Assembly: GCA_964463655.1 (NCBI GenBank)
Contig: CAYXDG010000046.1
Span: forward strand, 1-27,160
Direction: 5' to 3'
Length of the DNA stretch: 27,160 bases
DNA from: Halothece sp964463655
GTDB taxonomy: Bacteria; Cyanobacteriota; Cyanobacteriia; Cyanobacteriales; Rubidibacteraceae
In this document: piece by piece, positions 15,488-23,021 of the stretch
Layout: each line of letters opens with the position of its first letter
Numbering within the stretch: the stretch's first letter is position 1
Program-made: the position numbers and the translations under genes
Notes under the pieces: generated by a model
What the model was told of the DNA's origin: nothing
What the model saw: the letters and a program-made list of their open reading frames with translations, nothing else
Databases searched by the model: none

Positions 15488-16690
15488 TTAAATCATTTTA
15501 TTGTTACCACTAGGGCTAAGAATCATTAATTTCTGTTGATGCAGCGATCGCGCTTCCGCTAAACTGACTCCAATTTCCTTAATTATATCGCCTAACTTTT
15601 GCTGTTTTTCTGCATTTTGATCGATCGCTTGCAAGAGTTTAAATTCGGTTTCAGAAAGACTCACAAGCTCATAATCAGCATTAAATAAACTCCGACTTTC
15701 CCAACCTTCTAGACAAGGATTTCGCTCTGGAATGGCTGCTGAAAACTCTTGATCCGTTGACCAATTCCATTTTGGAAGCGGTGGTTTGGTGAGGAAAAAT
15801 TCATAGTGAGTGACTTCAGGATCGAGTAATTCAGTCAGTCGATAACGCTCTTGATCTGTTAATGCTTTTGCTCTTTCTAAAACCTCTGGTGCTTTCCCTA
15901 AAAGTCTTTCCAACTGCCAGAATTTTGGGTTAGAAAAGCCGACAAACTCTAATCCAGACTCCTGAATTAACTCAAATAAAGTGTTAATATTATAGTCAAT
16001 TTCTTGGGGATGAACATACATATCCGCAAAGCAAGCATCCCGTTGATTATCTAACGCCCAGCGTTCTTTTTCTCGTTTCACAATGCGATTGTCTTCGGGT
16101 AAACTGGCAAAGAGTTGGCGACCAATTTTAACCCCTTCTTGATAGTTTTCAGGCTGTAAAAGCGCGATCGCATTTTGCATTAATTGTACTTCCCAGCGCC
16201 CCAATTCTCCATAAACAAAAATGTGCATAATGCCCCCAGGGGCAAGTTTTTCAGCTAATGCTTTAATTCCCACAATCGGATCAGGGAGATGATGAAGCAC
16301 TCCCACAGAATTAATCATTTCAAACTGACCGTCTAATTGCTGAACTTCTTCTACATTTAATTGTTGAAAATTAACGCGAGTTGCACCACTGCGTTGACAT
16401 CTTTCTTTCGCTACTCTCAGCGCTTCTGGACTCAGATCGATCGCAGTGACAGACGCTTTTGGATTCAAGTGGACTAAATATTCTGTTCCCACACCTGTCC
16501 CGCAACCAGCATCTAAAATATTAATATTTTGTTGGGCGGGTTTGCGTCCTGTACAAAAATCATAAGCAGCGATCCAATTCCAGCGCCAATTGTAACCCGG
16601 TGGCGGTTCATCTAATAGTGGCTCTGGGGGAAACGGATAAGTATTATAAAGATTAGCAACGGCGGAATGAATTTTTTTTGAATCAGACAT
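15488..16690 (-). CDS. Class I SAM-dependent methyltransferase with C-terminal extension
   Basis: A 400-residue protein. Residues about 58-72 carry the SAM motif 'LDAGCGTGVGTEYLV', 'VTAIDLSPEAL' is motif post-I, and 'INSVGVLHHLPDP' (about 126-137) is the motif II region. Before it comes a proline-rich start, 'YNTYPFPPEPLLDEPPPGYNWRW', seen in a group of cyanobacterial methyltransferases. The C-terminal 200 residues, including 'LLDPEVTHYEFFLTKP' and a final helical part 'EIGVSLAEARSLHQQKLMIL', are not part of the catalytic fold and may bind the substrate. The substrate is unknown. It lies 63 bp downstream of the DUF3288 gene on the same strand. Confidence 0.85.
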   Translation of the reverse strand: MSDSKKIHSAVANLYNTYPFPPEPLLDEPPPGYNWRWNWIAAYDFCTGRKPAQQNINILDAGCGTGVGTEYLVHLNPKASVTAIDLSPEALRVAKERCQRSGATRVNFQQLNVEEVQQLDGQFEMINSVGVLHHLPDPIVGIKALAEKLAPGGIMHIFVYGELGRWEVQLMQNAIALLQPENYQEGVKIGRQLFASLPEDNRIVKREKERWALDNQRDACFADMYVHPQEIDYNINTLFELIQESGLEFVGFSNPKFWQLERLLGKAPEVLERAKALTDQERYRLTELLDPEVTHYEFFLTKPPLPKWNWSTDQEFSAAIPERNPCLEGWESRSLFNADYELVSLSETEFKLLQAIDQNAEKQQKLGDIIKEIGVSLAEARSLHQQKLMILSPSGNNKMI

Positions 16691-16753
16691 TTTGATTAAT
16701 ACTTAGAAAGGTAAAGGAGGATTTTTTTATCAGATCAGATGCAATCAGGAAAA

Positions 16754-17038
16754 TTAACTCCAGTCTTCTTGTTCTGTTTCTCCAGAGCGATAAACTTTCC
16801 TTTGAGCATGAATTTGACGAGTTTTTTCAAAGAGCATTTCTTCCGTTAGATTCCATTGTTCAAGGAGTGAATCTAAATCTTTTTGTAAGGCTTTTGCTCC
16901 TGGAAAATTTTTATAGCGAATGCGTAAACGAGCTAGTTCTGCTAAATTATGATCAGTGATCTCTCCTTGAAAGAGTGTTTCAAGGATTTCTCGGTCTTGT
17001 TTTTCTCTCGGATGTTTTTGTTCTGGAATTGCTGTCAT
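16754..17038 (-). CDS. DUF3288 family protein
   Basis: A 94-residue soluble protein starting at 17038. The pattern 'EQKHPREKQDREILETLFQGE', 'NLAELARLRIRYKNFPGAKALQKDLDSLLEQWNLTEEMLFEKTRQIH' is that of DUF3288, a small all-helical family restricted to cyanobacteria and of unknown function. Its start lies 4 bp after the stop of the WYL regulator, so the two are probably one transcript. A longer reading frame begins at 17101 inside the WYL gene but adds only non-family sequence. Confidence 0.85.
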   Translation of the reverse strand: MTAIPEQKHPREKQDREILETLFQGEITDHNLAELARLRIRYKNFPGAKALQKDLDSLLEQWNLTEEMLFEKTRQIHAQRKVYRSGETEQEDWS

Positions 17039-17042
17039 TGTA

Positions 17043-17891
17043 CTACAGGTTATAACGTTGAGCAAGTTGGGTAATTTTTTCAATGGCGCGATCGCGCACA
17101 CTTGGGGGTTCTATAATTTCACACTGTTCCCAATATCGGGCAATATCGCGGAAAAACCAAAAGGTGTTGAAAATCTTCCGAATCACCTGTCTGGAGTCTT
17201 CTTCTAATTCCCCGACAAAATCATCGTCAGTTTTGACAGTATAACCAAACGCCAATCCCCCATATAGCTGAAAAGTGACAGCAACTCGCGCTAAATCTTT
17301 AGCCCAACGCTGATTAATTTCGCTGACAGCAGCTTCTTGAATCCGATCTAGGCGTAAAGTCCAATTGTGGGAAAGGGGTTCAATATCTTCGTTTTGTTCC
17401 GATTCTTGGCAATAGCAAACCAGATACTCTCGTTTTTCCAAGTGCATGATTTGTCCATGTAAAACATTAAAGGTAAACGGACGTTCCGCCGCATCTTGAT
17501 AGGTGAGACGAAAAGGCTGTTGTTGGGAAATCAGGCGATCAATGGCTTGTCGCCAAGTGGGTTGCGGCTGGGTAAGAAACTGCTCAATTTCAGCGCGAAA
17601 GAGGGAAGATAGTTCACTGCGCGAGGAAAGAAGACGTGCGATTTCTTGGGCTTTGGCGATTTCTCCCTGATCAATGAGGGCTTTACGGGCGGCATCGAGG
17701 GCTTGAATGCGATCGAGTGACCAATCCGTATTAGAAACCAATTGGATTTGATTTTGCGCGATCGCGCTCACTAGCCGAGAAATATTGGCGCGATCGCCCC
17801 ATTTACAATTAAAGGCTTCTGCTAACGCCTGTAACTGCTGTTTTTCCTGCTCTGATACCGACAACGTAATTGATTGACCTTTACGACTCAT
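17043..17891 (-). CDS. WYL-domain transcriptional regulator of the type I-D locus
   Basis: A 282-residue regulator from the ATG at 17891; upstream in-frame codons to 18020 run into the DUF433 promoter region and add no family sequence. The N-terminus (1-50, 'RKGQSITLSVSEQEKQQLQALAEAF') looks like a ribbon-helix-helix or short HTH DNA-binding part. Residues about 112-195 form the WYL-like sensor: 'WRQAIDRLISQQQPFRLTYQ', 'REYLVCYC' where the WYL tripeptide normally sits, and 'WTLRLDRIQEA'. The C-terminal part ends in 'DRAIEKITQLAQRYNL'. In Synechocystis 6803 the I-D locus is accompanied by a WYL protein that represses cas transcription, so the same role is likely here. It reads leftward, away from the cas genes, with DUF3288 as its partner gene. 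Confidence 0.83.
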   Translation of the reverse strand: MSRKGQSITLSVSEQEKQQLQALAEAFNCKWGDRANISRLVSAIAQNQIQLVSNTDWSLDRIQALDAARKALIDQGEIAKAQEIARLLSSRSELSSLFRAEIEQFLTQPQPTWRQAIDRLISQQQPFRLTYQDAAERPFTFNVLHGQIMHLEKREYLVCYCQESEQNEDIEPLSHNWTLRLDRIQEAAVSEINQRWAKDLARVAVTFQLYGGLAFGYTVKTDDDFVGELEEDSRQVIRKIFNTFWFFRDIARYWEQCEIIEPPSVRDRAIEKITQLAQRYNL

Positions 17892-17897
17892 ATTTGT

Positions 17898-17977
17898 ACG
17901 GACACTTTTTCTGTAGATTTGCTTGACATTTTTTATTTTCCAAGACAAGATAGATTTATGCAATAAAACACGGACAC
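17898..17977. promoter_or_regulatory. Divergent WYL/DUF433 control region with repeated ACGGACAC
   Basis: The octamer ACGGACAC occurs at 17898-17905 and 17970-17977 in the same orientation, just before the start codons of the WYL gene (17891, minus) and DUF433 (17983, plus). CGGACAC is seen once more at 18288-18294. A TTGACA (17924-17929) could be a -35 box for DUF433. These may be binding sites for the WYL protein. Confidence 0.35.
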
Positions 17978-17982
17978 AAAAG

Positions 17983-18285
17983 ATGTCAAACCATTCTAAT
18001 TTATTATCTCGTATTGTCATTGAGGCTAGCTATTGTCACGGTAAACCTTGCATTAAAGGACATCAAATCTGGGTTTCTTCTATTCTCAGCGATTTGGCTG
18101 AGGGGATGACGGTTAAGGACATTTTACACCGATATCCTGCTTTAGAACGAGAAGATATTTTAGCCTGTTTCGCTTATGCAGCAGAAATGACGCAAGATAT
18201 CACTGAAGTGGTGGGAAAAATCGTAATGATTCAACAAGGCGCAGTTTTAGAGTATCAGTACACTGAGGAGGATTCGGGGAGATGA
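17983..18285 (+). CDS. DUF433 (VapB-like) antitoxin-type protein
   Basis: A 100-residue protein with 'LLSRIVIEASYCHGKPCIKGHQIWVSSILSDLAEGMTVKDILHRYPALEREDILACFAYAAE', the full DUF433 pattern: a short strand part followed by a homeodomain-like HTH. DUF433 genes usually precede, with an ATGA overlap, a DUF5615 PIN-like toxin that starts 'MK'. Here an ATG overlaps the stop codon (ATGA at 18282-18285) and continues as 'MK', but what follows has no DUF5615 pattern. The partner appears to have been lost or replaced. The start at 17983 lies behind the divergent promoter region; a start at 17923 is open but would overlap the promoter. Confidence 0.85.
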   Translation: MSNHSNLLSRIVIEASYCHGKPCIKGHQIWVSSILSDLAEGMTVKDILHRYPALEREDILACFAYAAEMTQDITEVVGKIVMIQQGAVLEYQYTEEDSGR

Positions 18286-18619
18286 AGCGGACACAACTCA
18301 ATAATAAAGCCAGAGAAGTTCCCTGGCTTGCGATCCCTAATAGGTATTGGTGTTTCAAGAGTACAAACTGTACTGGTCTTGATCGCGGTATTGTTTCAAT
18401 TCCTTATAGGCATTGTACCGATAACCCTATTATACCTGATTTGATTAAACACCATTGGGGGGATAGCTCCTTAATCGCAGTATTAACCTTTTTAAGATAT
18501 ACTAGAAAGCGAACCAAGTAAAAACCTAGTTCGCCAATCTATGTTATGTAGCAATTCATAGGTTAGCGCATGGTTGGCTTGGTTGCACAGATGCAGATTA
18601 ATAATTGAGGTAAATAACC
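18286..18619. other. Gene-free stretch after DUF433
   Basis: A 79-codon open frame (18282-18521) spans most of this stretch but has no recognisable domain and a poor codon pattern. It covers the CRISPR-like repeats described separately, so I do not call it a gene. The remaining part to 18619 holds only the ribosome site of the next gene. Confidence 0.5.
18333..18484 (+). CRISPR. Possible decayed CRISPR repeats
   Basis: ATCCCTAATAGGTATTGG (18333-18350) and ATTCCTTATAGGCATTGT (18399-18416) match at 14 of 18 positions and start 66 bp apart. The second is preceded by GTTTCA, giving GTTTCAATTCCTTATAGG, close to cyanobacterial repeats of the form GTTTCAATCCCTAATAGGG. A weaker third unit (CTCCTTAATCGCAGTATT, 18467-18484) keeps the spacing at 68. 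The 66-68 bp period fits a repeat of about 37 plus a spacer. Copies are too diverged to be an active array; they may be an old array end beside the cas genes, or chance. Confidence 0.35.
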
Positions 18620-18811
18620 ATGACTGATAGCCTACCTGATCGTATGCTTAGACTGATGAGTGATGGAGAATGGCACTCCACCCAAGAACTTGTCTGGGAA
18701 ATTAGCCACCGCTTTTCTGCCACTATGCATGTCCTGAAGAAGCAAGGCTACGAATTTGAGAAACGACCGATTCAAGGGGAACGACAAAATGAATATCGCC
18801 TTGTCATGTAG
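18620..18811 (+). CDS. Small winged-helix DNA-binding protein
   Basis: A 63-residue protein: 'LPDRMLRLMSDGEWHSTQELVWEISHRFSATMHVLKKQGYEFEKRPIQGERQNEYRLV'. This is a bare winged helix: helix 1 'RMLRLM', the 'DGEWHSTQELV' turn, the recognition helix 'RFSATMHVLKKQGY', and a wing ending in 'EYRLV'. Similar free-standing proteins occur in cyanobacteria without an assigned role. A TGAGG ribosome site is 11 bases before the ATG. It reads toward the cas operon and ends 201 bp before cas10d, with two dyads in between that could be its own or the WYL protein's operators. A role in cas control is inference from position. Confidence 0.7.
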   Translation: MTDSLPDRMLRLMSDGEWHSTQELVWEISHRFSATMHVLKKQGYEFEKRPIQGERQNEYRLVM

Positions 18812-18817
18812 TTCCAA

Positions 18818-18840
18818 ATAGATGGTCTTAGACTATCTAT
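18818..18840. promoter_or_regulatory. 23-bp near-perfect palindrome upstream of cas10d
   Basis: Arms ATAGAT (18818-18823) and ATCTAT (18835-18840) with inner arms GTCT (18825-18828) and AGAC (18830-18833) around a single central T; one mismatched pair. No T-run follows, so an operator for a dimeric repressor is more likely than a terminator, although it starts 7 bp after the stop of the small winged-helix gene. Confidence 0.45.
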
Positions 18841-18844
18841 CCAG

Positions 18845-18881
18845 TGTGTGGAAGTTCATATTCATAAATGTCTTCCACACA
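18845..18881. promoter_or_regulatory. 10-bp inverted repeat in the cas leader
   Basis: TGTGTGGAAG (18845-18854) and CTTCCACACA (18872-18881) are perfect complements 17 bases apart. Lies 131 bp before the cas10d start and 4 bp after the palindrome at 18818-18840. It could be a split operator or an RNA hairpin. Confidence 0.45.
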
Positions 18882-19012
18882 TTTGTTCAAGGTTTGACTT
18901 TTAAATCAATGCAAATTGAGGTGCTCAGGTGCTCATCATTCAACTCTTTGACAAGTCGAAGACAACAAGGTTTGTGGTAGCAAGTTTTGACAAATAATGA
19001 GGAAATCTAGGA

Positions 19013-21730
19013 ATGACTAGGAAAAAGAAATGTCTATTTAATCGCCAGCCCAAAAGTCTTGAAGAAGAATACTTTTATGAAAATCGCCCTAAACTCTATC
19101 AAGAACATAGCACTCACACCCAGCATGGAACTCGTACTGGGCGCAGTTTAGCTGAACACTTAGACTCGGCTTGTCAGTTTGTTCTGACAGTAAGCAAAAT
19201 TGCAGCAGTACCAGAAGAAAAACGCGGTTGTATCTTAGCAGCAACGGCAGTTCATGATCTTAATAAATTGGACAAAGATCAGCGTCGAGTTCAAATTTTA
19301 GCACGCGATCGCGCCTTCCTCCAAGAACAGTTAGAACGGGCTGGCGTGAGTCAACTGGTTAAAACCGACGAAGACTTAGAACTGGTACGACGGTTAATTG
19401 AACGGCATTCCGGTCATAATGCCAGTGACGGGATGCGCTTTTTACCAGAAGACCCGAATATTAAACGTTGGGCTGCGATGCTGATTGGCGCGGACTTATT
19501 TGATCTGGGAATTGATAAACAGACTCGCATCCGTAAAGTGGAGAATGAGTTAACCGTTGCCTTACAAAAGGAGACCAAGCTATTTGAAATTACCCTATCT
19601 GAAGATCGAGGCTATCTTACTGCGTTACTGTTGGCGGCTTGTGAAGAGGTTTTACACAGCTATAGACTGCATACACTGGCGATTAATCCTAATGGTCAAA
19701 TATTCCTTGGAGAGAATTTCCCGGAAGGAGATTTAGTTCCAGAAATTGCTCAACAATGGCAGAAAAAGATTGATCAAGTCTTTGGGAGTAATGTGGACGA
19801 GTTAGTTAAACCTCAACAATGGGGAATTACTATTAGTGATCAAGCGATTCAACAGAACCCTGATGGTGTAATAGAAGCTGTTGATCAAGAATTAGTCAAA
19901 AAAGCAAAGAGTTATAAACCTACAGAAATATTAGGAAAGATTGAAAAATACCAAAGAGAAGTTGGAGAAGAAGCAGTTGCAACCACCGAGAAATTAGAAC
20001 TTAATCCTGTTACTAATGCCGAGGAGTTTGCTTTTTCAGAAGGGTTGAAATGTATTTACACCAGCTATTGCGATGCTGGCTTAAATCCAAAAGAAGCATG
20101 GGATGAAATAGCAAAATACATTGGACTTACTCCTGAACAAAGAACCGCTTTAGAACCATTCAACTCTCGATTTGCAAGGTGTCTATTTGCAGCTAAGGTA
20201 GCAAAGGCACAAGGAATGACAGCGATTCAAGCTGCTTTACGACATTCCTTTACCCTGCGACAAACCGAAGCAACTGAGGTTTCAGCAGAACGAATGGAGG
20301 CGGTTCGACGTTTGCTGAACTTGTCTCAGGGAGTGCAATGGCAAGGGTTTTCCGAACTTGAGACTTATATTAATGCTAAACCTGATCAACGTTCTTCTTT
20401 AGGAACAACTGACTCCCAAGTTGATAAATTAATTTCCAGTCAAATGCCAGTGGGAACAAAGGTGCAATCCTTTTCTAATCGTCTCCCTGGGGGAATGGCA
20501 GCCGAACCAAAAAGACGAGGGGACAATTTATCGGCGTTGAGTTATCAGCTTTTAGTGGTCGGTGCAAACTTTCCCAAAACAGGGAAACAAAATCCCACTT
20601 ACTTACATTTTGCCTTACCGCAAGGGTCAAGTCCTGAACTAAAAGGGATTTGGCGGAAATGGTTACAGGAAATGGCAAATAATAACGCGGAAGGGGGAAC
20701 TGTTACGGTTGATGAATGGCAACTTTATCGAGATAATATTGTCGCTTTTCGAGGCAATAAAGTGGTTGGCGCAGCCTTTCCCAAGCGTCCCCAATTTATT
20801 CAATCAACCGTGATTATTCCTTTGGTTTGGGGAGAAATCAATAGTTCCCTAGCCTTACTGAAATCCTTACGACTGGCTTTAGAATTGTCTCTTGCTCTTG
20901 ATATCGGGTTTCCCTTTGTTTTAGGAGGAAGTTTGGAAATTGAGCCGAAATGGGATGTTTTTGGGCGTGTAGAAGGCATTTCTTCTCCCTTACAACCTTT
21001 ATTAGGCAATGGGCAATATCTTCGAGAAGGACAACTTTCTTCCAAACCGAAACCCAATCAGTTAACCGCAGAACAAGTTTTAGAACGGTTGCAATGTCTC
21101 GGACAGTTAGCGGTTTCTGTCGCCAGCTTACAGAAAAAAGATGATTGTCTCTATGATTTAGCAACTGCAGCCCAGCGTCCACTGCAACTCTATTATGTTT
21201 TACTGCGCTGGGTACTGCGAGAACAAGATGATCCCAACCTAGAAGCAGTGTGGAATCGGATTAAACCACCTTTAATGACCTTACTGGAGAGTCTTATGTC
21301 ACAAGAACATGATCGCGTTTCTCATTATCTCAGACAAGCAGCGCGTATTGCTGCCGAAAGCAAACTCTGGGGAAGTTCTTTCCGCAGAACCGCCCAAACC
21401 GAACCGTTTTCGGAGTTTATCAAAGCCATTCGCACCCGTAAGTCTCACTTAGATTGGGATACTGTTTTTGCTTCTTTAGTGCAAGAGTATCACAACCGCT
21501 TAGACCGCATTCGGGAACATGGGGTGGGTGCGACCAAATATGAACAAGTGAAGCAATTTTATCAAGTGTTACGCCAACTGTTTGAAGAGGTTTATAACAG
21601 TCGTTCGGAACGATTACTCTCTGACCGTAAAACCTTAGAGGCTGCTTACTTGTTCTTTTTACAAGAAGCCCGTCAAAACCTGAAAGCGGAAACAGAAGAA
21701 ACGGCTGTTGCTGAATCTGCAAATAACTAG
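19013..21730 (+). CDS. cas10d: Type I-D Cas10d (Csc3) with N-terminal HD nuclease domain
   Basis: A 905-residue large subunit of the type I-D Cascade, which in this subtype also carries the target-cutting HD nuclease. The HD site is complete: H49 (AEHLD), H81-D82 (AVHDLNK), and H132 and H135 (ERHSGHN). The middle part is the divergent Cas10-like Palm region, without a GGDD motif as usual for I-D, and the C-terminal part (from about 740) is helical and corresponds to the small-subunit region. The ribosome site GAGGA is 9 bases upstream. csc2 follows after 61 bp that hold a hairpin repeat. M762 has its own ribosome site and would give Cas11d. The complete HD site and the helicases argue for an interference-competent system and against a CRISPR-guided transposon. 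Confidence 0.93.
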   Translation: MTRKKKCLFNRQPKSLEEEYFYENRPKLYQEHSTHTQHGTRTGRSLAEHLDSACQFVLTVSKIAAVPEEKRGCILAATAVHDLNKLDKDQRRVQILARDRAFLQEQLERAGVSQLVKTDEDLELVRRLIERHSGHNASDGMRFLPEDPNIKRWAAMLIGADLFDLGIDKQTRIRKVENELTVALQKETKLFEITLSEDRGYLTALLLAACEEVLHSYRLHTLAINPNGQIFLGENFPEGDLVPEIAQQWQKKIDQVFGSNVDELVKPQQWGITISDQAIQQNPDGVIEAVDQELVKKAKSYKPTEILGKIEKYQREVGEEAVATTEKLELNPVTNAEEFAFSEGLKCIYTSYCDAGLNPKEAWDEIAKYIGLTPEQRTALEPFNSRFARCLFAAKVAKAQGMTAIQAALRHSFTLRQTEATEVSAERMEAVRRLLNLSQGVQWQGFSELETYINAKPDQRSSLGTTDSQVDKLISSQMPVGTKVQSFSNRLPGGMAAEPKRRGDNLSALSYQLLVVGANFPKTGKQNPTYLHFALPQGSSPELKGIWRKWLQEMANNNAEGGTVTVDEWQLYRDNIVAFRGNKVVGAAFPKRPQFIQSTVIIPLVWGEINSSLALLKSLRLALELSLALDIGFPFVLGGSLEIEPKWDVFGRVEGISSPLQPLLGNGQYLREGQLSSKPKPNQLTAEQVLERLQCLGQLAVSVASLQKKDDCLYDLATAAQRPLQLYYVLLRWVLREQDDPNLEAVWNRIKPPLMTLLESLMSQEHDRVSHYLRQAARIAAESKLWGSSFRRTAQTEPFSEFIKAIRTRKSHLDWDTVFASLVQEYHNRLDRIREHGVGATKYEQVKQFYQVLRQLFEEVYNSRSERLLSDRKTLEAAYLFFLQEARQNLKAETEETAVAESANN
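21296..21730 (+). CDS. cas11d: Cas11d small subunit from an internal start in cas10d
   Basis: An in-frame ATG at 21296 (codon 762 of cas10d) is preceded by GGAGAG at 21286-21291, with six bases between GGAG and ATG, a good ribosome site inside a coding region. It would give a 144-residue, helical, basic protein starting MSQEHDRVSHYLRQAARIA. Internal translation of Cas11d from the 3' end of cas10d is established for other type I-D systems, where several copies line the Cascade belly. An earlier in-frame ATG at 21275 lacks a ribosome site. Confidence 0.7.
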   Translation: MSQEHDRVSHYLRQAARIAAESKLWGSSFRRTAQTEPFSEFIKAIRTRKSHLDWDTVFASLVQEYHNRLDRIREHGVGATKYEQVKQFYQVLRQLFEEVYNSRSERLLSDRKTLEAAYLFFLQEARQNLKAETEETAVAESANN

Positions 21731-21736
21731 ACTAAT

Positions 21737-21754
21737 CTCCCTTCGTAAAGGGGG
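21737..21754. repeat. Short copy of the palindromic repeat between cas10d and csc2
   Basis: CTCCCTTCGTAAAGGGGG forms a short hairpin (CCCTT/AAGGG plus flanking pairs) and resembles the left half of the copy at 22894-22926. It begins 6 bp after the cas10d stop and could shape message stability between the two genes. Confidence 0.6.
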
Positions 21755-21791
21755 AAAGCATATCACTTAACCGTACAAAGGAGAAATTATC

Positions 21792-22820
21792 ATGTCTATC
21801 GAAAAATTGGCCCCCTATCTCGCGCCAGAATACGAAAACTTCCCTAAAGGACGCACCATTGGTGTGGTTGTCTTACGCACTACCCAGTCAGAAACAATCT
21901 TTCGCACAGAAGGAACAGGAGAACCCATGTCGAGTGAGTCCGTTGCGGCAGGAGTGGAAGATACAACGGTTATCCCTCGTTTAGTCATGACGAAGCGGAA
22001 ACAAGTTGCGCCCGAACGCCGACGAGGACGGGAGTTTTTACGGTCAAATGACTTACTTTATCCAGCCCCAAAAACAGAGAAACTTTGTTCTCTCAACACT
22101 AACGCCCCCTGTGAAATGTGTATTGATTGCTTTCTCTATGGTTTTGCTGCTGGGGGAGAAGGCGCACAGAAAAGTCGAGTTTGGACTGAAGATGCCTTTA
22201 GTATTTTACCTTCTACCGAATTAATCAGCGATCGAACGATTAACGCGGTTTATGAAACAGGAACTATGCGCGATGAAGAAGGAAAAGCCTCAACTTCCCT
22301 TAATACCAGTGAATATATTAAACCCAGCGTTCATTTCCTCGATATTCTCACTCTGCGAGATGTTACGGCGGATGAATTGCGTTACGCCCTTGGAAATGTT
22401 CTCCTCACCAGTCGGTATGGCGCGGTTTCCAGTCGCGTGGGACGGATGGAAAACCAAATTTTAGGGGTATTTGGCGGTATTGCCGAACTTCCCAGTTCCC
22501 TTGAGTTGGTACAAGGCGTTTACGACAAATTAAATGCAAACCAAACCGAATTAGAACATCCCCTTCCTTCTCAAGATTTAATCGCAGCCACTCAAGACAT
22601 TATTTCTAATTGGACAGATAAACGCGGGGTTTCTATGCAACTTTCCCAAGACGAATTAAATGAACTGCTAGCAGATGTTGATTCTCATTGGTCGGTGTCG
22701 GAACAAGAATCTTTTCTCAAGCGTTTAGATGCCTCTTATGCAAAATTTCGGAAAAAGCCTGAGACAACCAGTAATAAGGGAGGAAAGAAGAAAGGACAAA
22801 GTAAAAAAGAAGACCAATAG
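21792..22820 (+). CDS. csc2: Type I-D Cas7d (Csc2), Cascade backbone
   Basis: A 342-residue RAMP protein that in several copies coats the crRNA spacer. Features of Csc2: 'KGRTIGVVVLRTTQSETIFRTEG' at the start, a four-cysteine cluster C99, C107, C110 and C113 in 'LCSLNTNAPCEMCIDCFLYGF' type sequence (probable zinc site), and 'TSLNTSEYIKPSVHFLDILTLRDVT' and 'LTSRYGAVSSRVGRMENQILG', the latter rich in RNA-contact residues. A Lys/Gly-rich tail (about 325-342) ends the protein. A strong AGGAG ribosome site precedes the ATG. A 201-bp gap full of repeats separates it from csc1, which is unusual inside a cas operon. Confidence 0.95.
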   Translation: MSIEKLAPYLAPEYENFPKGRTIGVVVLRTTQSETIFRTEGTGEPMSSESVAAGVEDTTVIPRLVMTKRKQVAPERRRGREFLRSNDLLYPAPKTEKLCSLNTNAPCEMCIDCFLYGFAAGGEGAQKSRVWTEDAFSILPSTELISDRTINAVYETGTMRDEEGKASTSLNTSEYIKPSVHFLDILTLRDVTADELRYALGNVLLTSRYGAVSSRVGRMENQILGVFGGIAELPSSLELVQGVYDKLNANQTELEHPLPSQDLIAATQDIISNWTDKRGVSMQLSQDELNELLADVDSHWSVSEQESFLKRLDASYAKFRKKPETTSNKGGKKKGQSKKEDQ

Positions 22821-22836
22821 TCTTCCGTTAATCTTC

Positions 22837-22987
22837 TGTAGGTTGGGTTAGCTTAACTCGTAACTCAACACTGTTGGTTATTTGTTCTTCGTTCCCCCCT
22901 TACGAAGGGGGGTTAGGGGGGATCAGAATACCAGTATTGGGTTTTGTTGGGAGACGTTCTATGGAATGTTTCTACACCCAACCTACA
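22837..22987. mobile_element. 151-bp MITE-like element between csc2 and csc1
   Basis: Perfect 12-bp inverted repeats TGTAGGTTGGGT (22837-22848) and ACCCAACCTACA (22976-22987) bound a non-coding segment that fills most of the csc2-csc1 gap. It contains, nested inside, a full copy of the CCCCCC palindromic repeat. The terminal sequence is of a kind scattered through cyanobacterial genomes. Confidence 0.65.
22894..22926. repeat. Full copy of the CCCCCC/GGGGGG palindromic repeat
   Basis: CCCCCCTTACGAAGGGGGG (22894-22912) is a hairpin followed by TTAGGGGGGATCAGA. It shares hairpin arms and the TTAGGGGGGAT tail with the copy inside the second helicase gene (27008-27046, opposite orientation) and with bases 1-20. 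Confidence 0.85.
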
Positions 22988-23021
22988 TTCCAAAAGTAAT
23001 TTATTGAATTTAATCTAACTC

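Noticed and set aside
18282..18521. 79-codon open frame overlapping the DUF433 stop
   Set aside because: No recognisable domain and unusual composition; it runs across the CRISPR-like repeat units. Only the ATGA coupling speaks for it.
18500..18535. Inverted repeat GCGAAC/GTTCGC as a terminator or tRNA-like arm
   Set aside because: Only six pairs with mismatches inside and no T-run or tRNA fold.
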